Assembly (NCBI RefSeq): GCF_048213115.1
Contig: NZ_CP172404.1
Span: forward strand, 2,294,001 to 2,358,000
DNA from: Niveibacterium terrae
GTDB lineage: Bacteria > Pseudomonadota > Gammaproteobacteria > Burkholderiales > Rhodocyclaceae
Reading direction: 5' to 3'
Length of the DNA: 64,000 nt
Both the position numbers and the translations under genes were made by a program. The notes beneath the pieces were generated by a model, which was not told where the DNA came from, made no database searches, and was given only the letters and a program-made list of their open reading frames with translations. This document shows, in pieces, positions 9,026-18,240 of the stretch (the first letter of the stretch is position 1; every line of letters begins with the position of its first letter).

Positions 9026-9649
9026 TCAGGCCCGCAGCGCGGCAGCCTGGGCGGAGAGCGTCTCGATCGCCTTCCAGTCCCCGGCAGCAACCTTGTCAGC
9101 CGGGATCATCCACGAGCCACCGACGCAGAGGATGTTCGGCAGAGCCAGCCATTCCGGCGCATTGGCAAGGTTCACACCGCCGGTCGGGCAGAACTTCACA
9201 TCCGCGAAGGGACCGGAGAAGGCCTTGGCCAGGCGGGGGCCACCGATTTCCATGGCCGGGAAGAGCTTCAGGCGATCGAAGCCCATATCGGTCGCAGCCA
9301 TCACTTCCGAAGCCGAAGCGACGCCGGGCAGCAGAGGAAGATCACCATCGCGGGCGGCCAGAGCCAGCTCACGGGTCAGACCCGGGCTCACTGCGAAACG
9401 GGCACCGGCGGCGGCCACTTCGTCGAGCTGTTCGGGACGACGCACGGTTCCTGCACCGACCACAGCCCCTTCGACTTCGGCGGCAATCAGGCGGATCGCT
9501 TGGAGCGCGACCGGAGTACGCAGCGTCACTTCGAGCGCGCGCAGACCACCGGCGACCAGGGCGCGGGCCATCGGCACCGCGTCCTCGATCCGGTCGATAC
9601 GGATCACCGGGATCACGGTGGCGAGTTTCATCACTTCTTCGACGTTCAT
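9026..9649 (-). CDS. eda: KDPG aldolase (2-dehydro-3-deoxy-6-phosphogluconate aldolase)
   Basis: 207 residues, the normal family length. Catalytic Glu40 (ALEVTLRT) and Schiff-base Lys128 (FDRLKLFPA) are present, as is the phosphate-binding PTGGVN loop. It splits KDPG to pyruvate and glyceraldehyde-3-phosphate, the last step of uronate breakdown and of the Entner-Doudoroff route. The frame is open into kdgK, but ATG 9649 has AGGAG nine bases upstream. It follows kdgK by 49 bases. Confidence 0.95.
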   Translation of the reverse strand: MNVEEVMKLATVIPVIRIDRIEDAVPMARALVAGGLRALEVTLRTPVALQAIRLIAAEVEGAVVGAGTVRRPEQLDEVAAAGARFAVSPGLTRELALAARDGDLPLLPGVASASEVMAATDMGFDRLKLFPAMEIGGPRLAKAFSGPFADVKFCPTGGVNLANAPEWLALPNILCVGGSWMIPADKVAAGDWKAIETLSAQAAALRA

Positions 9650-9698
9650 ATTCAGCTCCTGAGCCGCGCGCCAGGCGCGGCAATGGTTGGGGGGGTCT

Positions 9699-10646
9699 TC
9701 AGGCCAGAAGGCCTGCAGGCATTTTTTCAACGGGGATGATCGCGCCCGGGCACTGGATCACCGCGGCCGCCAGCCGGTTGCCAACGCCCAGCGCTTGGGC
9801 AGGCGAATGTCCGCGCAGGCGGGCTGCGAGATAGCCGGCGCCGAAGGAGTCACCGGCTGCCGTCGTATCGACGACACGGGCTACGCGCTCGGCGGCGACG
9901 GCAATCCAGTCCTGGGCCGCTCTGCGCACCAGAGCCGGTTCGGCTCCGCGCTTGACGACGACCTCGGCGCACGGATAAGCGTGGATGCGCGCGAGCGCTT
10001 CGTTCTGATCGTTCCAGCCGGAGACATCCATCTCATCGCCGAGCGTGATCAGCGCGATGTCGGCGCAGGCATAAGCACGCAGATAGACCTGGCTGGCTTC
10101 GGCAGGCGAGGACCACAGCCTGGGTCGGTAGTTGTTGTCGAACACGACGGTTCGACCGCTTTGATGAACGGCCTGCATCGCGGCGAGCAGACGCTCGCGC
10201 CCGGCCGCATCGAGGATGGCCAGACTGATGCCGCTGACATAGAGCACATCGACATTGGCGAGGTCGCGCTCCAGGGGCGAGACGGGATCGGCGAAATAGC
10301 TCTTTGCCGCGCTCATCTGGCGCCAGAAGGAGAAGAAGCGTTCGCCGCTCGCATCGACCTGGATCGTGTAGATCCCCGGCAGTTCGCCCGGACGGCGACT
10401 GACCAGCGAAGTCTCCAGGCCCTCAGCCTGCCAGCTCGCGAGCATCGCTTCGCTGTAGGGGTCGGCCGCGCCGACCGCGGTCGCATAGCCGACCGAAAAC
10501 GCACTCCCAGCAAGGCGGGACAGATAGACCGCAGTATTCAGAGTGTCGCCGCTGAACGCCTGGCGCATCAGGCCCGGCGCTTCAGCGCGCAGCTCGATCA
10601 TGCATTCGCCAAAGGCGACAACGCGGGGAAGTCCGGAGCTCATCAT
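9699..10646 (-). CDS. kdgK: 2-dehydro-3-deoxygluconate kinase
   Basis: 315 residues of the PfkB sugar-kinase family. The N-terminal GECMIEL, GGDT-type motif SGDTLNTAVYLSR, and C-terminal anion-hole/catalytic motif DTTAAGDSF are all seen. It phosphorylates KDG to KDPG. The placement directly before eda and in the uronate locus supports KDG rather than another sugar. Two tandem ATG codons (10644-10646 and 10641-10643) begin the frame; the first is used. The ribosome site is weak (GGAA). Confidence 0.93.
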   Translation of the reverse strand: MMSSGLPRVVAFGECMIELRAEAPGLMRQAFSGDTLNTAVYLSRLAGSAFSVGYATAVGAADPYSEAMLASWQAEGLETSLVSRRPGELPGIYTIQVDASGERFFSFWRQMSAAKSYFADPVSPLERDLANVDVLYVSGISLAILDAAGRERLLAAMQAVHQSGRTVVFDNNYRPRLWSSPAEASQVYLRAYACADIALITLGDEMDVSGWNDQNEALARIHAYPCAEVVVKRGAEPALVRRAAQDWIAVAAERVARVVDTTAAGDSFGAGYLAARLRGHSPAQALGVGNRLAAAVIQCPGAIIPVEKMPAGLLA

Positions 10647-10727
10647 CGATTCCGTTCGTTAAGTGGAAATACGGTGCGCTGCGGTCCCGGGAATGAGCAC
10701 ACAGGACAGCATCCGCATTCAGACGGC

Positions 10728-11462
10728 TCAGACCCCCGCGAAGGGATCCCGGCCGCCGGACAAGTGATTGGTAAAGTAGTCGGGGCGCAACATCTTCGCG
10801 ACTTCGACGACGGGCAGGACATGATCCAGGTGCTCGTGCATCGCGATGGCCGCCTCGCGTTTCAGACCCTTTTCAAGCGCATCGACAACGACTTCGTGCT
10901 CCAGCACGACCCCCTTCATCCGGCCGGGAATCGGCAGGGTCAGGCGCCGATAGCGGTCGACCTGGGTCTTGGCCTGCTGGATGATTTTCCAGACTCCGCG
11001 CAGACCGGCGATGTCGGCGAGCGTCTCGTGAAAGATCTCGTCGCCGTTGTGAAAGCCCTGATAGTCGAGTCCGTCGACGCTGACATGCTGTTCGGCGATG
11101 ATGCGGCGCAAACGCTCCAGCCCTTCGGGCGTGATCCGGGCTGCGGCGCGGTCGATGATCGCGCTCTCCAGCGCCGTACGCACCAGCATCGCTTCTTCGA
11201 GCTGGTCGAGCGGGATGCGGGCGACGAAAGTCCCGACTCGCTGAGTCACTTCGATCAGGCCTTCCTCGGTCAGACGCTGCACCGCCTCATGGACAGGAGT
11301 GCGGCTCGTGCCGTGCTCCGCGGCAATGTCGCGTTCAACGATCCGCGTGCCGGGCAAAAGCGTCATCTCGGTGATCTTCTTGCGCAGATCGAGATAGACC
11401 CGGCGCGAAGCGCTGAGCGATCCCTCTTCATTCGTGCCAGATGTCTTTTTCATATCCTGCAT
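10728..11462 (-). CDS. FadR-type GntR regulator of the uronate locus
   Basis: 244 residues: N-terminal winged helix (~15-80, with GTSRTPVHEAVQRL) and C-terminal FCD ligand domain (~95-225) with its His/Asp metal-site residues (FHNGDEIFHE, HEVVVDALEKG, HEHLDHVL). The start is probably 11462; ATG 11453 is possible. It lies between the polygalacturonase gene and kdgK in the same orientation. By analogy with ExuR/UxuR/KdgR-type regulators it should repress the locus until an uronate or KDG intermediate appears. That role is inferred. Confidence 0.85.
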   Translation of the reverse strand: MQDMKKTSGTNEEGSLSASRRVYLDLRKKITEMTLLPGTRIVERDIAAEHGTSRTPVHEAVQRLTEEGLIEVTQRVGTFVARIPLDQLEEAMLVRTALESAIIDRAAARITPEGLERLRRIIAEQHVSVDGLDYQGFHNGDEIFHETLADIAGLRGVWKIIQQAKTQVDRYRRLTLPIPGRMKGVVLEHEVVVDALEKGLKREAAIAMHEHLDHVLPVVEVAKMLRPDYFTNHLSGGRDPFAGV

Positions 11463-11466
11463 CAAA

Positions 11467-11481
11467 CCAGATCGATTCTGG
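11467..11481. promoter_or_regulatory. Small inverted repeat at the gntR start, possible operator
   Basis: CCAGA-TCGAT-TCTGG lies immediately upstream of the gntR start codon. A repressor site here would give autoregulation. It does not resemble the palindrome upstream of uxaC, so it may not be the same regulator's site. Confidence 0.3.
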
Positions 11482-11634
11482 AATTCAGTCTTTGATTTCT
11501 TGTTCTGTCTGCATTGCAGACCGGCGCTCCAGACGAGTCGGGAGCCTTGCAGCCCCCGTTCTCGTCCGGGATGCCTCAGGGGCATCCCGGTCATCTGATC
11601 ATTCCGGAGGGCGAGCCCCCGGAAAACTAAACGA

Positions 11635-13872
11635 TCACTTCAGGACCGCCCAGGTCGTGCCTTCCGTGCTGGTCAGCGACGGGTAATCGACATAGGCGTA
11701 ATCGCAGTTGACAACCTTATCGACATCGACCGCCTTGGTGGCCGTGCCATTGACGACGATGCGCTTGGCGGCATTGGCGACGATGGGCAGGTTCACCCCG
11801 TTGATCGTCAGGTTCGCGTCGGACGAGATCATGTTGATACTGTCCGGGCTGTCCGCAACGACGTTCTTCAGGTTCATCACGAGCGGGTACTGCGGGTTGC
11901 CCTGGTTCGAGCTGTCCGCTTCGTAACCCATCAGCTTGACCGTTCCCGAACCCTGGATCCGGACATCGGTAAGATCGATGTCGTGGAAATTCGGGATCTT
12001 GCCCGTGCCGGCCTTCGTGCTGTAGTACGGCGTGAAGAGCAGCGGGTTCTGAGCGTTCTTGATGCAGATGTTCGAGTAGTGAATGTTCATGACTTCACCG
12101 CCGCGAGCCTGGTCGGACTTGATCCGCAGACCCTCTTCCGATTCGCGGAAGCTGTTGTCATAGACATGCACGTTGCGAACACCGGCGTTCGTTTCCGAAC
12201 CGATCGAGATGCCGTGGCCCCAGTAGATGTGGTTGTGGGCGATGACGATGCCGTACTTGCGGTCGGCGCGGATCCACTTGTCACCGTCAATGCCGGGCAG
12301 ACCGGAACCGGACGGGCTGGGGTTGGCGCTGCCCTTCAGAACGATGTCGTCGTCACCGGTCCAGACGTAGTTGTAGACGATCGCGACGTTCTTCAGATAG
12401 CCGTCGAAGTACATCTTGTTCGTCGAGGTCGTCGTAGCCGTCGTCCAGACCGTGGTCGGAACGCCAGCACCCGCAGCAGCGGTGGTCAGCACGTTGGTCG
12501 CACCGGTCGTCAGCGCAACTTGCGTCTTGCTGGTCGAGGAACCCGGGTCGATCGCGTCGGTGTTCTTGACGTTGTCTTCGGTGAAGGTGTCGCCGTTGTA
12601 GAGCGGGTTGCCGTTACCGGCCGGGTTCGCGAAGGCTGCGGTCGAAGGCGTCTGGATCTTGATGCCCCACACGGTCAGACCGTCGATGCCGCTCGGCACG
12701 AAGTGGAAGTTCGCGCTGTTGTTCATCGTGATCTTGTACAGGGTCAGGTTCTTCGCATAGTTGAAGACCATCATCCGGAAGCAGGACTGCGAGCCGGTAC
12801 CGGTGGTGCCGTTATCGACCATGTTGCCCTTCATCGCGAGGTCCCACCAGGTCATGTTGCGGACCGTGGTCGTGCGGTTGACGAAGGTACCCCCGTTGTC
12901 GCAAGCCGTGCCCTCAGCAGCGAACGTGCCCTTTTGATAGGCCGCGTAGGTGTTCGAGCAGGTCTCGTTGACCTTCATGATCGGATAGTACTTGTCGGTC
13001 GTCACGATCTCGGCGTAAGCGCGGCTATCGATCGCACCTTCGCCCATGATCGCGGAGTTGACCAGGTTGTCACCCGAGATGAAGGAGCGGCAGTTGCCCG
13101 ACGAACCCGACTTGGAAGCCGTCGTCGTCGTGGTCGGCGCTGCGGTGTTGCCGCAGTACTTGCCCGGCAGGTTGTACAGCATCACGTCGCGGCTCGCGAA
13201 CAGGGTCACGCCCTTGTCGATCACCAGCGTCACACCCGAGGGCAGGTTCAGCGGGCCGGAGATGAACGAGTCACCACCGTTGTCACCCATGACCAGGCGG
13301 ACAGCGAACTTGCTGCCACGATACTTGGCCTTGGCCAGCTCTTCGCCGGAAGCACCGGCAGTGTTGGGCGCGTAGTAGGTCGTGCCGGCGGTTGCAGCAG
13401 CGGCGGCTGCGGTCGCGGCGTCAGCCTGCTGCTGGGCAGCAGCGGCAGCGTCGGCATCGGCGATCGCCTGGCCGACTTCCGCGTCGACGGCGGCGCCGCA
13501 GGCGTTCAGCGCGGCCTGGATGCGGGCCTGGTCGGGGTTGGTCGTCGCGGCGCTGGCGGCGACGCCGGCACCGGAGACCGAAGGATCGGCCTCATAGGCC
13601 AGGGCGCCGTCCGGGCGCTTCTTCAGCGTATCGCTGGCCTTCAGCGTCGCGCAGACCTGATCATCGGTCGGCAGGGTCGGCTCGGCTTGCAAATTCGCAT
13701 CAAAAGTCGTCGTGCCGACCTTGAAAGGCGTGGACGACGTGTAGGAAACGGTTCCGGCATTGTCAGTTCCGCCGCCACCGCAGGCGACCAGCGCGACGGT
13801 GCTCGTCGCACAGGTCAGAACGAGCATCAATTGCTTCATCGTTCGCGAAATGGTCCGATTGGGCATTTTCAT
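11635..13872 (-). CDS. GH28 polygalacturonase, exported lipoprotein
   Basis: 745 residues. A signal peptide ends at lipobox LVAC with Cys31, followed by a Gly-rich linker, so it is probably anchored to the outer membrane. A low-complexity Ala-rich stretch lies at ~135-163. The GH28 right-handed beta-helix holds all four active-site motifs: NTDAIDP (437-443), GDDD (506-509), GHG (552-554) and RIK (583-585). The first two are usually about 20-25 residues apart; here ~60 residues rich in Thr, Ser and Ala are inserted. It should hydrolyse polygalacturonate to uptake-sized galacturonate. GAGGAG precedes ATG 13872; a small hairpin (13892-13911) lies in the leader. Confidence 0.9.
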   Translation of the reverse strand: MKMPNRTISRTMKQLMLVLTCATSTVALVACGGGGTDNAGTVSYTSSTPFKVGTTTFDANLQAEPTLPTDDQVCATLKASDTLKKRPDGALAYEADPSVSGAGVAASAATTNPDQARIQAALNACGAAVDAEVGQAIADADAAAAAQQQADAATAAAAAATAGTTYYAPNTAGASGEELAKAKYRGSKFAVRLVMGDNGGDSFISGPLNLPSGVTLVIDKGVTLFASRDVMLYNLPGKYCGNTAAPTTTTTASKSGSSGNCRSFISGDNLVNSAIMGEGAIDSRAYAEIVTTDKYYPIMKVNETCSNTYAAYQKGTFAAEGTACDNGGTFVNRTTTVRNMTWWDLAMKGNMVDNGTTGTGSQSCFRMMVFNYAKNLTLYKITMNNSANFHFVPSGIDGLTVWGIKIQTPSTAAFANPAGNGNPLYNGDTFTEDNVKNTDAIDPGSSTSKTQVALTTGATNVLTTAAAGAGVPTTVWTTATTTSTNKMYFDGYLKNVAIVYNYVWTGDDDIVLKGSANPSPSGSGLPGIDGDKWIRADRKYGIVIAHNHIYWGHGISIGSETNAGVRNVHVYDNSFRESEEGLRIKSDQARGGEVMNIHYSNICIKNAQNPLLFTPYYSTKAGTGKIPNFHDIDLTDVRIQGSGTVKLMGYEADSSNQGNPQYPLVMNLKNVVADSPDSINMISSDANLTINGVNLPIVANAAKRIVVNGTATKAVDVDKVVNCDYAYVDYPSLTSTEGTTWAVLK

Positions 13873-14031
13873 TTCTTACTCCTCATTGAGTCTTTCCGAA
13901 TCAACGGAAAGCCTCTTACGTTCGAGACGCTTCGGCGCAGCCGAGAGCGTTCCCTCCTTTTTTGGGGCCTAGCCCCCCTCCTCCGCCCGCGCAATGCGAC
14001 CGGAAAAGGAAGAGCTGGACCCTCTACTTCG

Positions 14032-15297
14032 TCAGAAGCGTGCGATCAGGCCGACACCGAAGGCGCGCGGGCTGTCGCCCGGAGCCAGGTAAGCGTCGTT
14101 GCTGCCCGAGTTGTTGCTATAGACGGGCGACTGACCGAGGTTCACGCTCTGCTGCGACTTGTTGTTGATGTGCGTGAAGTACGCATAGGTCGCGAAGGCA
14201 TCGTTGATCTTGTACTTGGCGCCCAGCGAGAACTGGGTCGCTTCGTAGTCCTGCTCGGACGCGAAAATCGCGTCCTTCATCTTGCCGAGCTTGCCGTACG
14301 AGAACATCAGCGACGTGTTGCCGATGTCCTGGGCGATCGAAGCCATCCAGCCGGTCTGCTTCATGTGGCCATCGACCAATGCGTTGACGTCGCCTTCGAC
14401 GAACTGTTCGTAGCCGTAGCTCGCCTGTTCGAAGCCGAGGCCGATATAGGTCTTGGTCGGCAGCTTGTAGGACGCGACAACCTTGGCATAGCGGGTGTTC
14501 TGGTTGTCTTCGCCGTCGATCTTCAGGCCGTAGCCGGCTTCGAGCCTCGAAGTGTTGATGCCAGTATGGCGCTGCATGTCGTAGCCAACACCGATCTCGA
14601 ACGGGCCGCGGGTGTACTTCACCGCTGCCGAATAGCGGTCACGCGCGTTCGAGTTCGAATCGTTTTCGTCGAAGCCGTAGGACGCAGCAGCCTGCAGACC
14701 GTAGTACTCGGGCGAGAAGTAATGGACCGAGTTCTTGTAGCGGGCTTCGCCGCGGCTGAAGATGCTGTTCCAGTTGCCGGTCATCTGCGCGCTGGTGTTG
14801 TTCCACAGATCCAGACCATGAGAGGTCAGACCCAGGTTGCCACCGAGTTCGCCGCCCGAACCGACCAGGCTGCGATAAGCCGAGTCGTGGTTACCGGCCA
14901 GCAGACGACCGTAACGGACGTTCTCGACACCGACGAAGGTGTTGCGCGAAGTCAACGTCGCCGAGCTGCCCGTATCGTTGGTGCCGCCCTGTTCGAACGC
15001 GTTCAGGCTGCCTTCGATCTGCCAGATGGCCTTGAAGTCATCCTTGAGGCCAACCGAACCGGAGAAGCCGATCCGCGAATTGCCGTCGGAGACGCGACCA
15101 CGGCGCTCGTAAGGCGTCGCGCCGCCCTTCGCTTCGATCGATTCGACCTGAGCGTTCAGGAAGCCGTACACCTTCACATGCATCGGGATGTCAGCCAGGG
15201 AAACGTCAGCAGCCGAAGCCACGTTCGCCAGACAGGCAAACACGGTCGGAGCTGCAAGCAGCATCGCCTTCTTTGCCAGGCCCATTGATGTTTTCAT
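14032..15297 (-). CDS. Outer-membrane porin (Gram-negative Porin_4 type)
   Basis: 421 residues. Signal peptide ending ASA, then alternating beta-strand pattern through to a C-terminal Phe in GLIARF, the outer-membrane assembly signal. N-terminal VKVYGFLNAQ and the SRIGFSGSV motif are typical of betaproteobacterial general porins. GAGGAG lies before ATG 15297. Between exuT and the polygalacturonase gene, it probably admits galacturonate or oligogalacturonates to the periplasm; the specificity is inferred from position only. Confidence 0.9.
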   Translation of the reverse strand: MKTSMGLAKKAMLLAAPTVFACLANVASAADVSLADIPMHVKVYGFLNAQVESIEAKGGATPYERRGRVSDGNSRIGFSGSVGLKDDFKAIWQIEGSLNAFEQGGTNDTGSSATLTSRNTFVGVENVRYGRLLAGNHDSAYRSLVGSGGELGGNLGLTSHGLDLWNNTSAQMTGNWNSIFSRGEARYKNSVHYFSPEYYGLQAAASYGFDENDSNSNARDRYSAAVKYTRGPFEIGVGYDMQRHTGINTSRLEAGYGLKIDGEDNQNTRYAKVVASYKLPTKTYIGLGFEQASYGYEQFVEGDVNALVDGHMKQTGWMASIAQDIGNTSLMFSYGKLGKMKDAIFASEQDYEATQFSLGAKYKINDAFATYAYFTHINNKSQQSVNLGQSPVYSNNSGSNDAYLAPGDSPRAFGVGLIARF

Positions 15298-15343
15298 TTA
15301 TTGCTCCTCGAAAAATTCTATTTTTCACTGCTGGGGCTACGCG

Positions 15344-15376
15344 GTGCGGTCTGTCGCATCCGCGATCAGACCGCAC
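15344..15376 (-). other. 10-bp perfect hairpin between exuT and porin genes
   Basis: GTGCGGTCTG (15344-15353) pairs with CAGACCGCAC (15367-15376), 15 bases past the exuT stop and 47 before the porin start. There is no adjacent U run on the minus strand, so it is more likely an mRNA processing or stability element, or a leaky attenuator, than a full terminator. Confidence 0.55.
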
Positions 15377-15391
15377 GACAAACCTAACCGA

Positions 15392-16681
15392 TCAGGCCTT
15401 GGCCAGAGAGGCTTCGAGTCCTGCCGGAGTGGATCCACCCTTCTTCGCCAGCGTGCAGCAGACGACAGCACCGATCAGGTCGAAGACCGTCAGGACGACG
15501 AACAGCGGGCTGTAACCGACCTTCGAAACCAGCAGACCGAATACGGCGGTGAAAGCCGCGGCGCCAAGATAACCCATCATGCCGCCCATGCCGGTCGCTG
15601 TTGCAACTTCGTCCTTCGTAAACACGTCGGAGGTGACGGAATACAACGCTCCGGACAGGGTCTGGTGCGCGAAGCCACCGACGCACAGCAGCGCGATCGC
15701 GGTGTAGGGGCTTTCGACGAAGCCGACGCAGGCCGGTCCGACCATGAACAGGGCACCGGTCACGACCACCATCTTGCGCGACGTGAAGAGCGAGACATTG
15801 CAGTACTTGGTGTAGAACGGGCTCAGGTAGCCGCCGAGCACGCAGCCGATATCGGCAGCGAGGAAGGGCAGCCAGGCGAACATCGCGATTTCCTTCAGGT
15901 TCATGTGACGCTCGGTCATCATGTACAGAGGAATCCAGGCATTGAAGGTCTGCCAGGCCGGTTCGGAGAGGATGCGGGGAATACCGATCGCCCAGAAGTT
16001 GCGGCTCGTGATGATCTCGGTCCAGGACTTCTTCTTGCCGCCCGTTTCGCTGGGCGCAGCTTCCTGACCGGCGATGATGTAATCGCGTTCCTCATTGGAC
16101 AGGAACTTCTGATCGCGCGGATGCTTGTAGAACAGCATCCACAGCGCGGTCCAGACCAGGCCCATGCCGCCGACCAGCACGAAGGCATATTCCCACTTGC
16201 CCTGCATGATCGCCCAGACGACCAGAGGAGGAGCGAGCAGCGCACCGATCGACGAGCCGATGTTGAACCAGCCGATCGCAACCGAGCGTTCCTTGGCCGG
16301 GAACCATTCGGAAGTGGCCTTGACGCCAGCGGGGATGCCGGCTGCTTCGGTCAGGCCCAGCATGCCGCGGAAGACCGCGAGGCTCTGCCAACCGGTCGCC
16401 ATCGCGGCCGCGCCGCAGGCGAGAGACCAGGCCAGAGCGAAGATCGCGAAACCGAGCTTGGTGCCGATCGCGTCGAGGATGTAGCCAGCGACCGGCTGCA
16501 TGAATGCATAGCAGACCTGCCACGCCACGACGATGTGCGAGTACTGCTCGGTGGTGATGTTCAGTTCTTTCATCATTGCCGGCGCAGCCACCGACAAGGT
16601 ATTTCTTGCGAGGTAATTGACGACCAGGCCTAGCGTGACCAGGCCGACCATCCACCAGCGTACACCCTTGATCTTTGACAC
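15392..16681 (-). CDS. exuT: Hexuronate MFS transporter, ExuT-like
   Basis: 429 residues with 12 predicted membrane spans of the anion:cation symporter group. Motifs include NYLARNTLSVAAP in the first span, GWFNIGSSIGALLAPP and the long central cytoplasmic loop. It should import galacturonate and glucuronate with protons. The start is a GTG at 16679-16681 with GGAG five bases upstream; no ATG gives a full first span. It sits between uxaB (87 bases away) and the porin gene. Confidence 0.9.
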   Translation of the reverse strand: MSKIKGVRWWMVGLVTLGLVVNYLARNTLSVAAPAMMKELNITTEQYSHIVVAWQVCYAFMQPVAGYILDAIGTKLGFAIFALAWSLACGAAAMATGWQSLAVFRGMLGLTEAAGIPAGVKATSEWFPAKERSVAIGWFNIGSSIGALLAPPLVVWAIMQGKWEYAFVLVGGMGLVWTALWMLFYKHPRDQKFLSNEERDYIIAGQEAAPSETGGKKKSWTEIITSRNFWAIGIPRILSEPAWQTFNAWIPLYMMTERHMNLKEIAMFAWLPFLAADIGCVLGGYLSPFYTKYCNVSLFTSRKMVVVTGALFMVGPACVGFVESPYTAIALLCVGGFAHQTLSGALYSVTSDVFTKDEVATATGMGGMMGYLGAAAFTAVFGLLVSKVGYSPLFVVLTVFDLIGAVVCCTLAKKGGSTPAGLEASLAKA

Positions 16682-16768
16682 GATGTCTCCTTGATGCTTC
16701 TGATTGAGTCCCCACCTCCGGGCGGCAAGGCCACCCGGATCGGGAACCGGTTTTTTTCCAACGAATCT

Positions 16769-18217
16769 TTAAACCGCGCCGTCCTCTTTCCAGGACTCGA
16801 GAACGCGGCGCACACCGCTGTCTTCGATCGCGGCCAGCGCACGGCCCAGAGCCTCGGTCAGGCCAGGCACTTCATTGAGGTCGCGGCCCCACAGAGCGGC
16901 GTTGGCCAGCCACTGGCGGGCGATCTCGGCCAGAGACCATTCCCCGCTCGCGACGCGCGGCCAGGCTTGCGCAAACCATTCGAGATTGACGGCGTCATCG
17001 GCGAGCTTGATCACGCCGCCCTTGTAGAGGCGCATCGTCGCGGCCAGCGAGAGAACCAGGCGACGCGGCACGGCGCCGTGCTGGGCTTGGTAGGTCAGCA
17101 GTTGCGGCAGCACACGGGCGGCGTACTTGCTCCAGCTGTTCAGCGCGATCGATTCGAGGCGGTGATGGATGTAGGGGTTGCGGAAGCGGCGCAGCACATC
17201 GGCGGCGAAGGGATCGAGCTCTTCGCGCGGCAGCGGCAGGGCCGGGATGATTTCCTTGTCCAGCGTCGTGAGCAGGAAAGGCCCGACGACGGGATCATCG
17301 ACCGCTTCGCCGACCGTCTCGACGCCCGCCAGCAGCGCGACCGGCACCATAGCGGTGTGACCGCCGTTGAGCACGCCGACCTTGCGTTGCTTGTAGGGAG
17401 TGATGTCCTTGACCAGCTTGACGTTCAGGTTCGCGCCGTCGAGCTTGAGTTCCTTGGCCAGCCAGTCCGGACCTTCGATCACGAACAGGTAGAAGTATTC
17501 AGCGGTGACCAGGAACTTGTCGTGATAGCCCAGCTCTTCCTCGATCGCAGCGATCTCGTCGCGCGGGTAGCCGGTCACGATGCGGTCGACGAGGGTCGAG
17601 CAGAAGGTGCAGGCGGTGTCGAGCCACTTGTCGAAGCCTTCGCCGAGCGCCCACAACTTGGCGAAATGCTTGATCGCGGCCTTCAGCGCGTCGCCGTTGT
17701 GGTCGATCAGCTCGCAGGGCAGCAGAACGACGCCCTTGTCGGCCGCGCCCTTGAAGAAGGAGAAACGCTCGTGGAGCAGACGGGTCAGCTTGGCCGGATA
17801 CGTCGTGGCTGGTGCATCTTCGTAGCGGTCGGTGTCGTTGACCGCGATGCCCGCTTCGGTCGTATTCGAGACGACAAAGCGCACATCCGGATTGTGGGCC
17901 AGAGCCAGGTAGTCCGCGTAGGCGTGACCGAGGTCGATCTCGCGCTGGACGCAGGTGATCTTGCGGTATTCCTTGACCGGCTCACCGGCTTCGTTGAGAC
18001 CGCGGATCAGCGTCGTATAGACCCCGCCCTGGGTGTCGAGCAGCGGGAAATCGGGGCGGCTGATCGGGCGCACGACGGTGACGCCGGCGTTGAGGCCAGT
18101 GCGTTCGTTGAGCAGATCGATCTGCCAGTCGACAAAGGCGCGCAGGAAGTTGCCTTCGCCGAACTGGATGAACTTGGTGGGCAGCGCCGAGGGCGCTTCG
18201 CGATTGAGTTGATTCAT
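16769..18217 (-). CDS. uxaB: Tagaturonate reductase (altronate oxidoreductase)
   Basis: 482 residues of the mannitol dehydrogenase/UxaB family. N-terminal Rossmann motif QFGEGNFLRAF, then SNTTEAGI and the C-terminal catalytic region with KVGVLNGGHTA. It reduces D-tagaturonate to D-altronate with NADH. ATG 18217 gives the family N-terminus; an in-frame TTG at 18244 overlaps uxaA and is rejected. The gene starts 23 bases after uxaA stops, so the two are in one transcript. Confidence 0.93.
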   Translation of the reverse strand: MNQLNREAPSALPTKFIQFGEGNFLRAFVDWQIDLLNERTGLNAGVTVVRPISRPDFPLLDTQGGVYTTLIRGLNEAGEPVKEYRKITCVQREIDLGHAYADYLALAHNPDVRFVVSNTTEAGIAVNDTDRYEDAPATTYPAKLTRLLHERFSFFKGAADKGVVLLPCELIDHNGDALKAAIKHFAKLWALGEGFDKWLDTACTFCSTLVDRIVTGYPRDEIAAIEEELGYHDKFLVTAEYFYLFVIEGPDWLAKELKLDGANLNVKLVKDITPYKQRKVGVLNGGHTAMVPVALLAGVETVGEAVDDPVVGPFLLTTLDKEIIPALPLPREELDPFAADVLRRFRNPYIHHRLESIALNSWSKYAARVLPQLLTYQAQHGAVPRRLVLSLAATMRLYKGGVIKLADDAVNLEWFAQAWPRVASGEWSLAEIARQWLANAALWGRDLNEVPGLTEALGRALAAIEDSGVRRVLESWKEDGAV

Positions 18218-18240
18218 GATTGTCTTTTCTCCGCGCGAGC

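Noticed and set aside
13968..13980. GGGGCCTAGCCCC dyad as terminator of the porin gene
   Set aside because: Reading on the minus strand, the stem is followed by A and not U residues.
11983..15288. A plus-strand open frame of 1101 codons
   Set aside because: It is antisense to the polygalacturonase and porin genes, rich in Arg, Val and Asp as mirror frames of GC-rich genes are, and has no recognisable domain.
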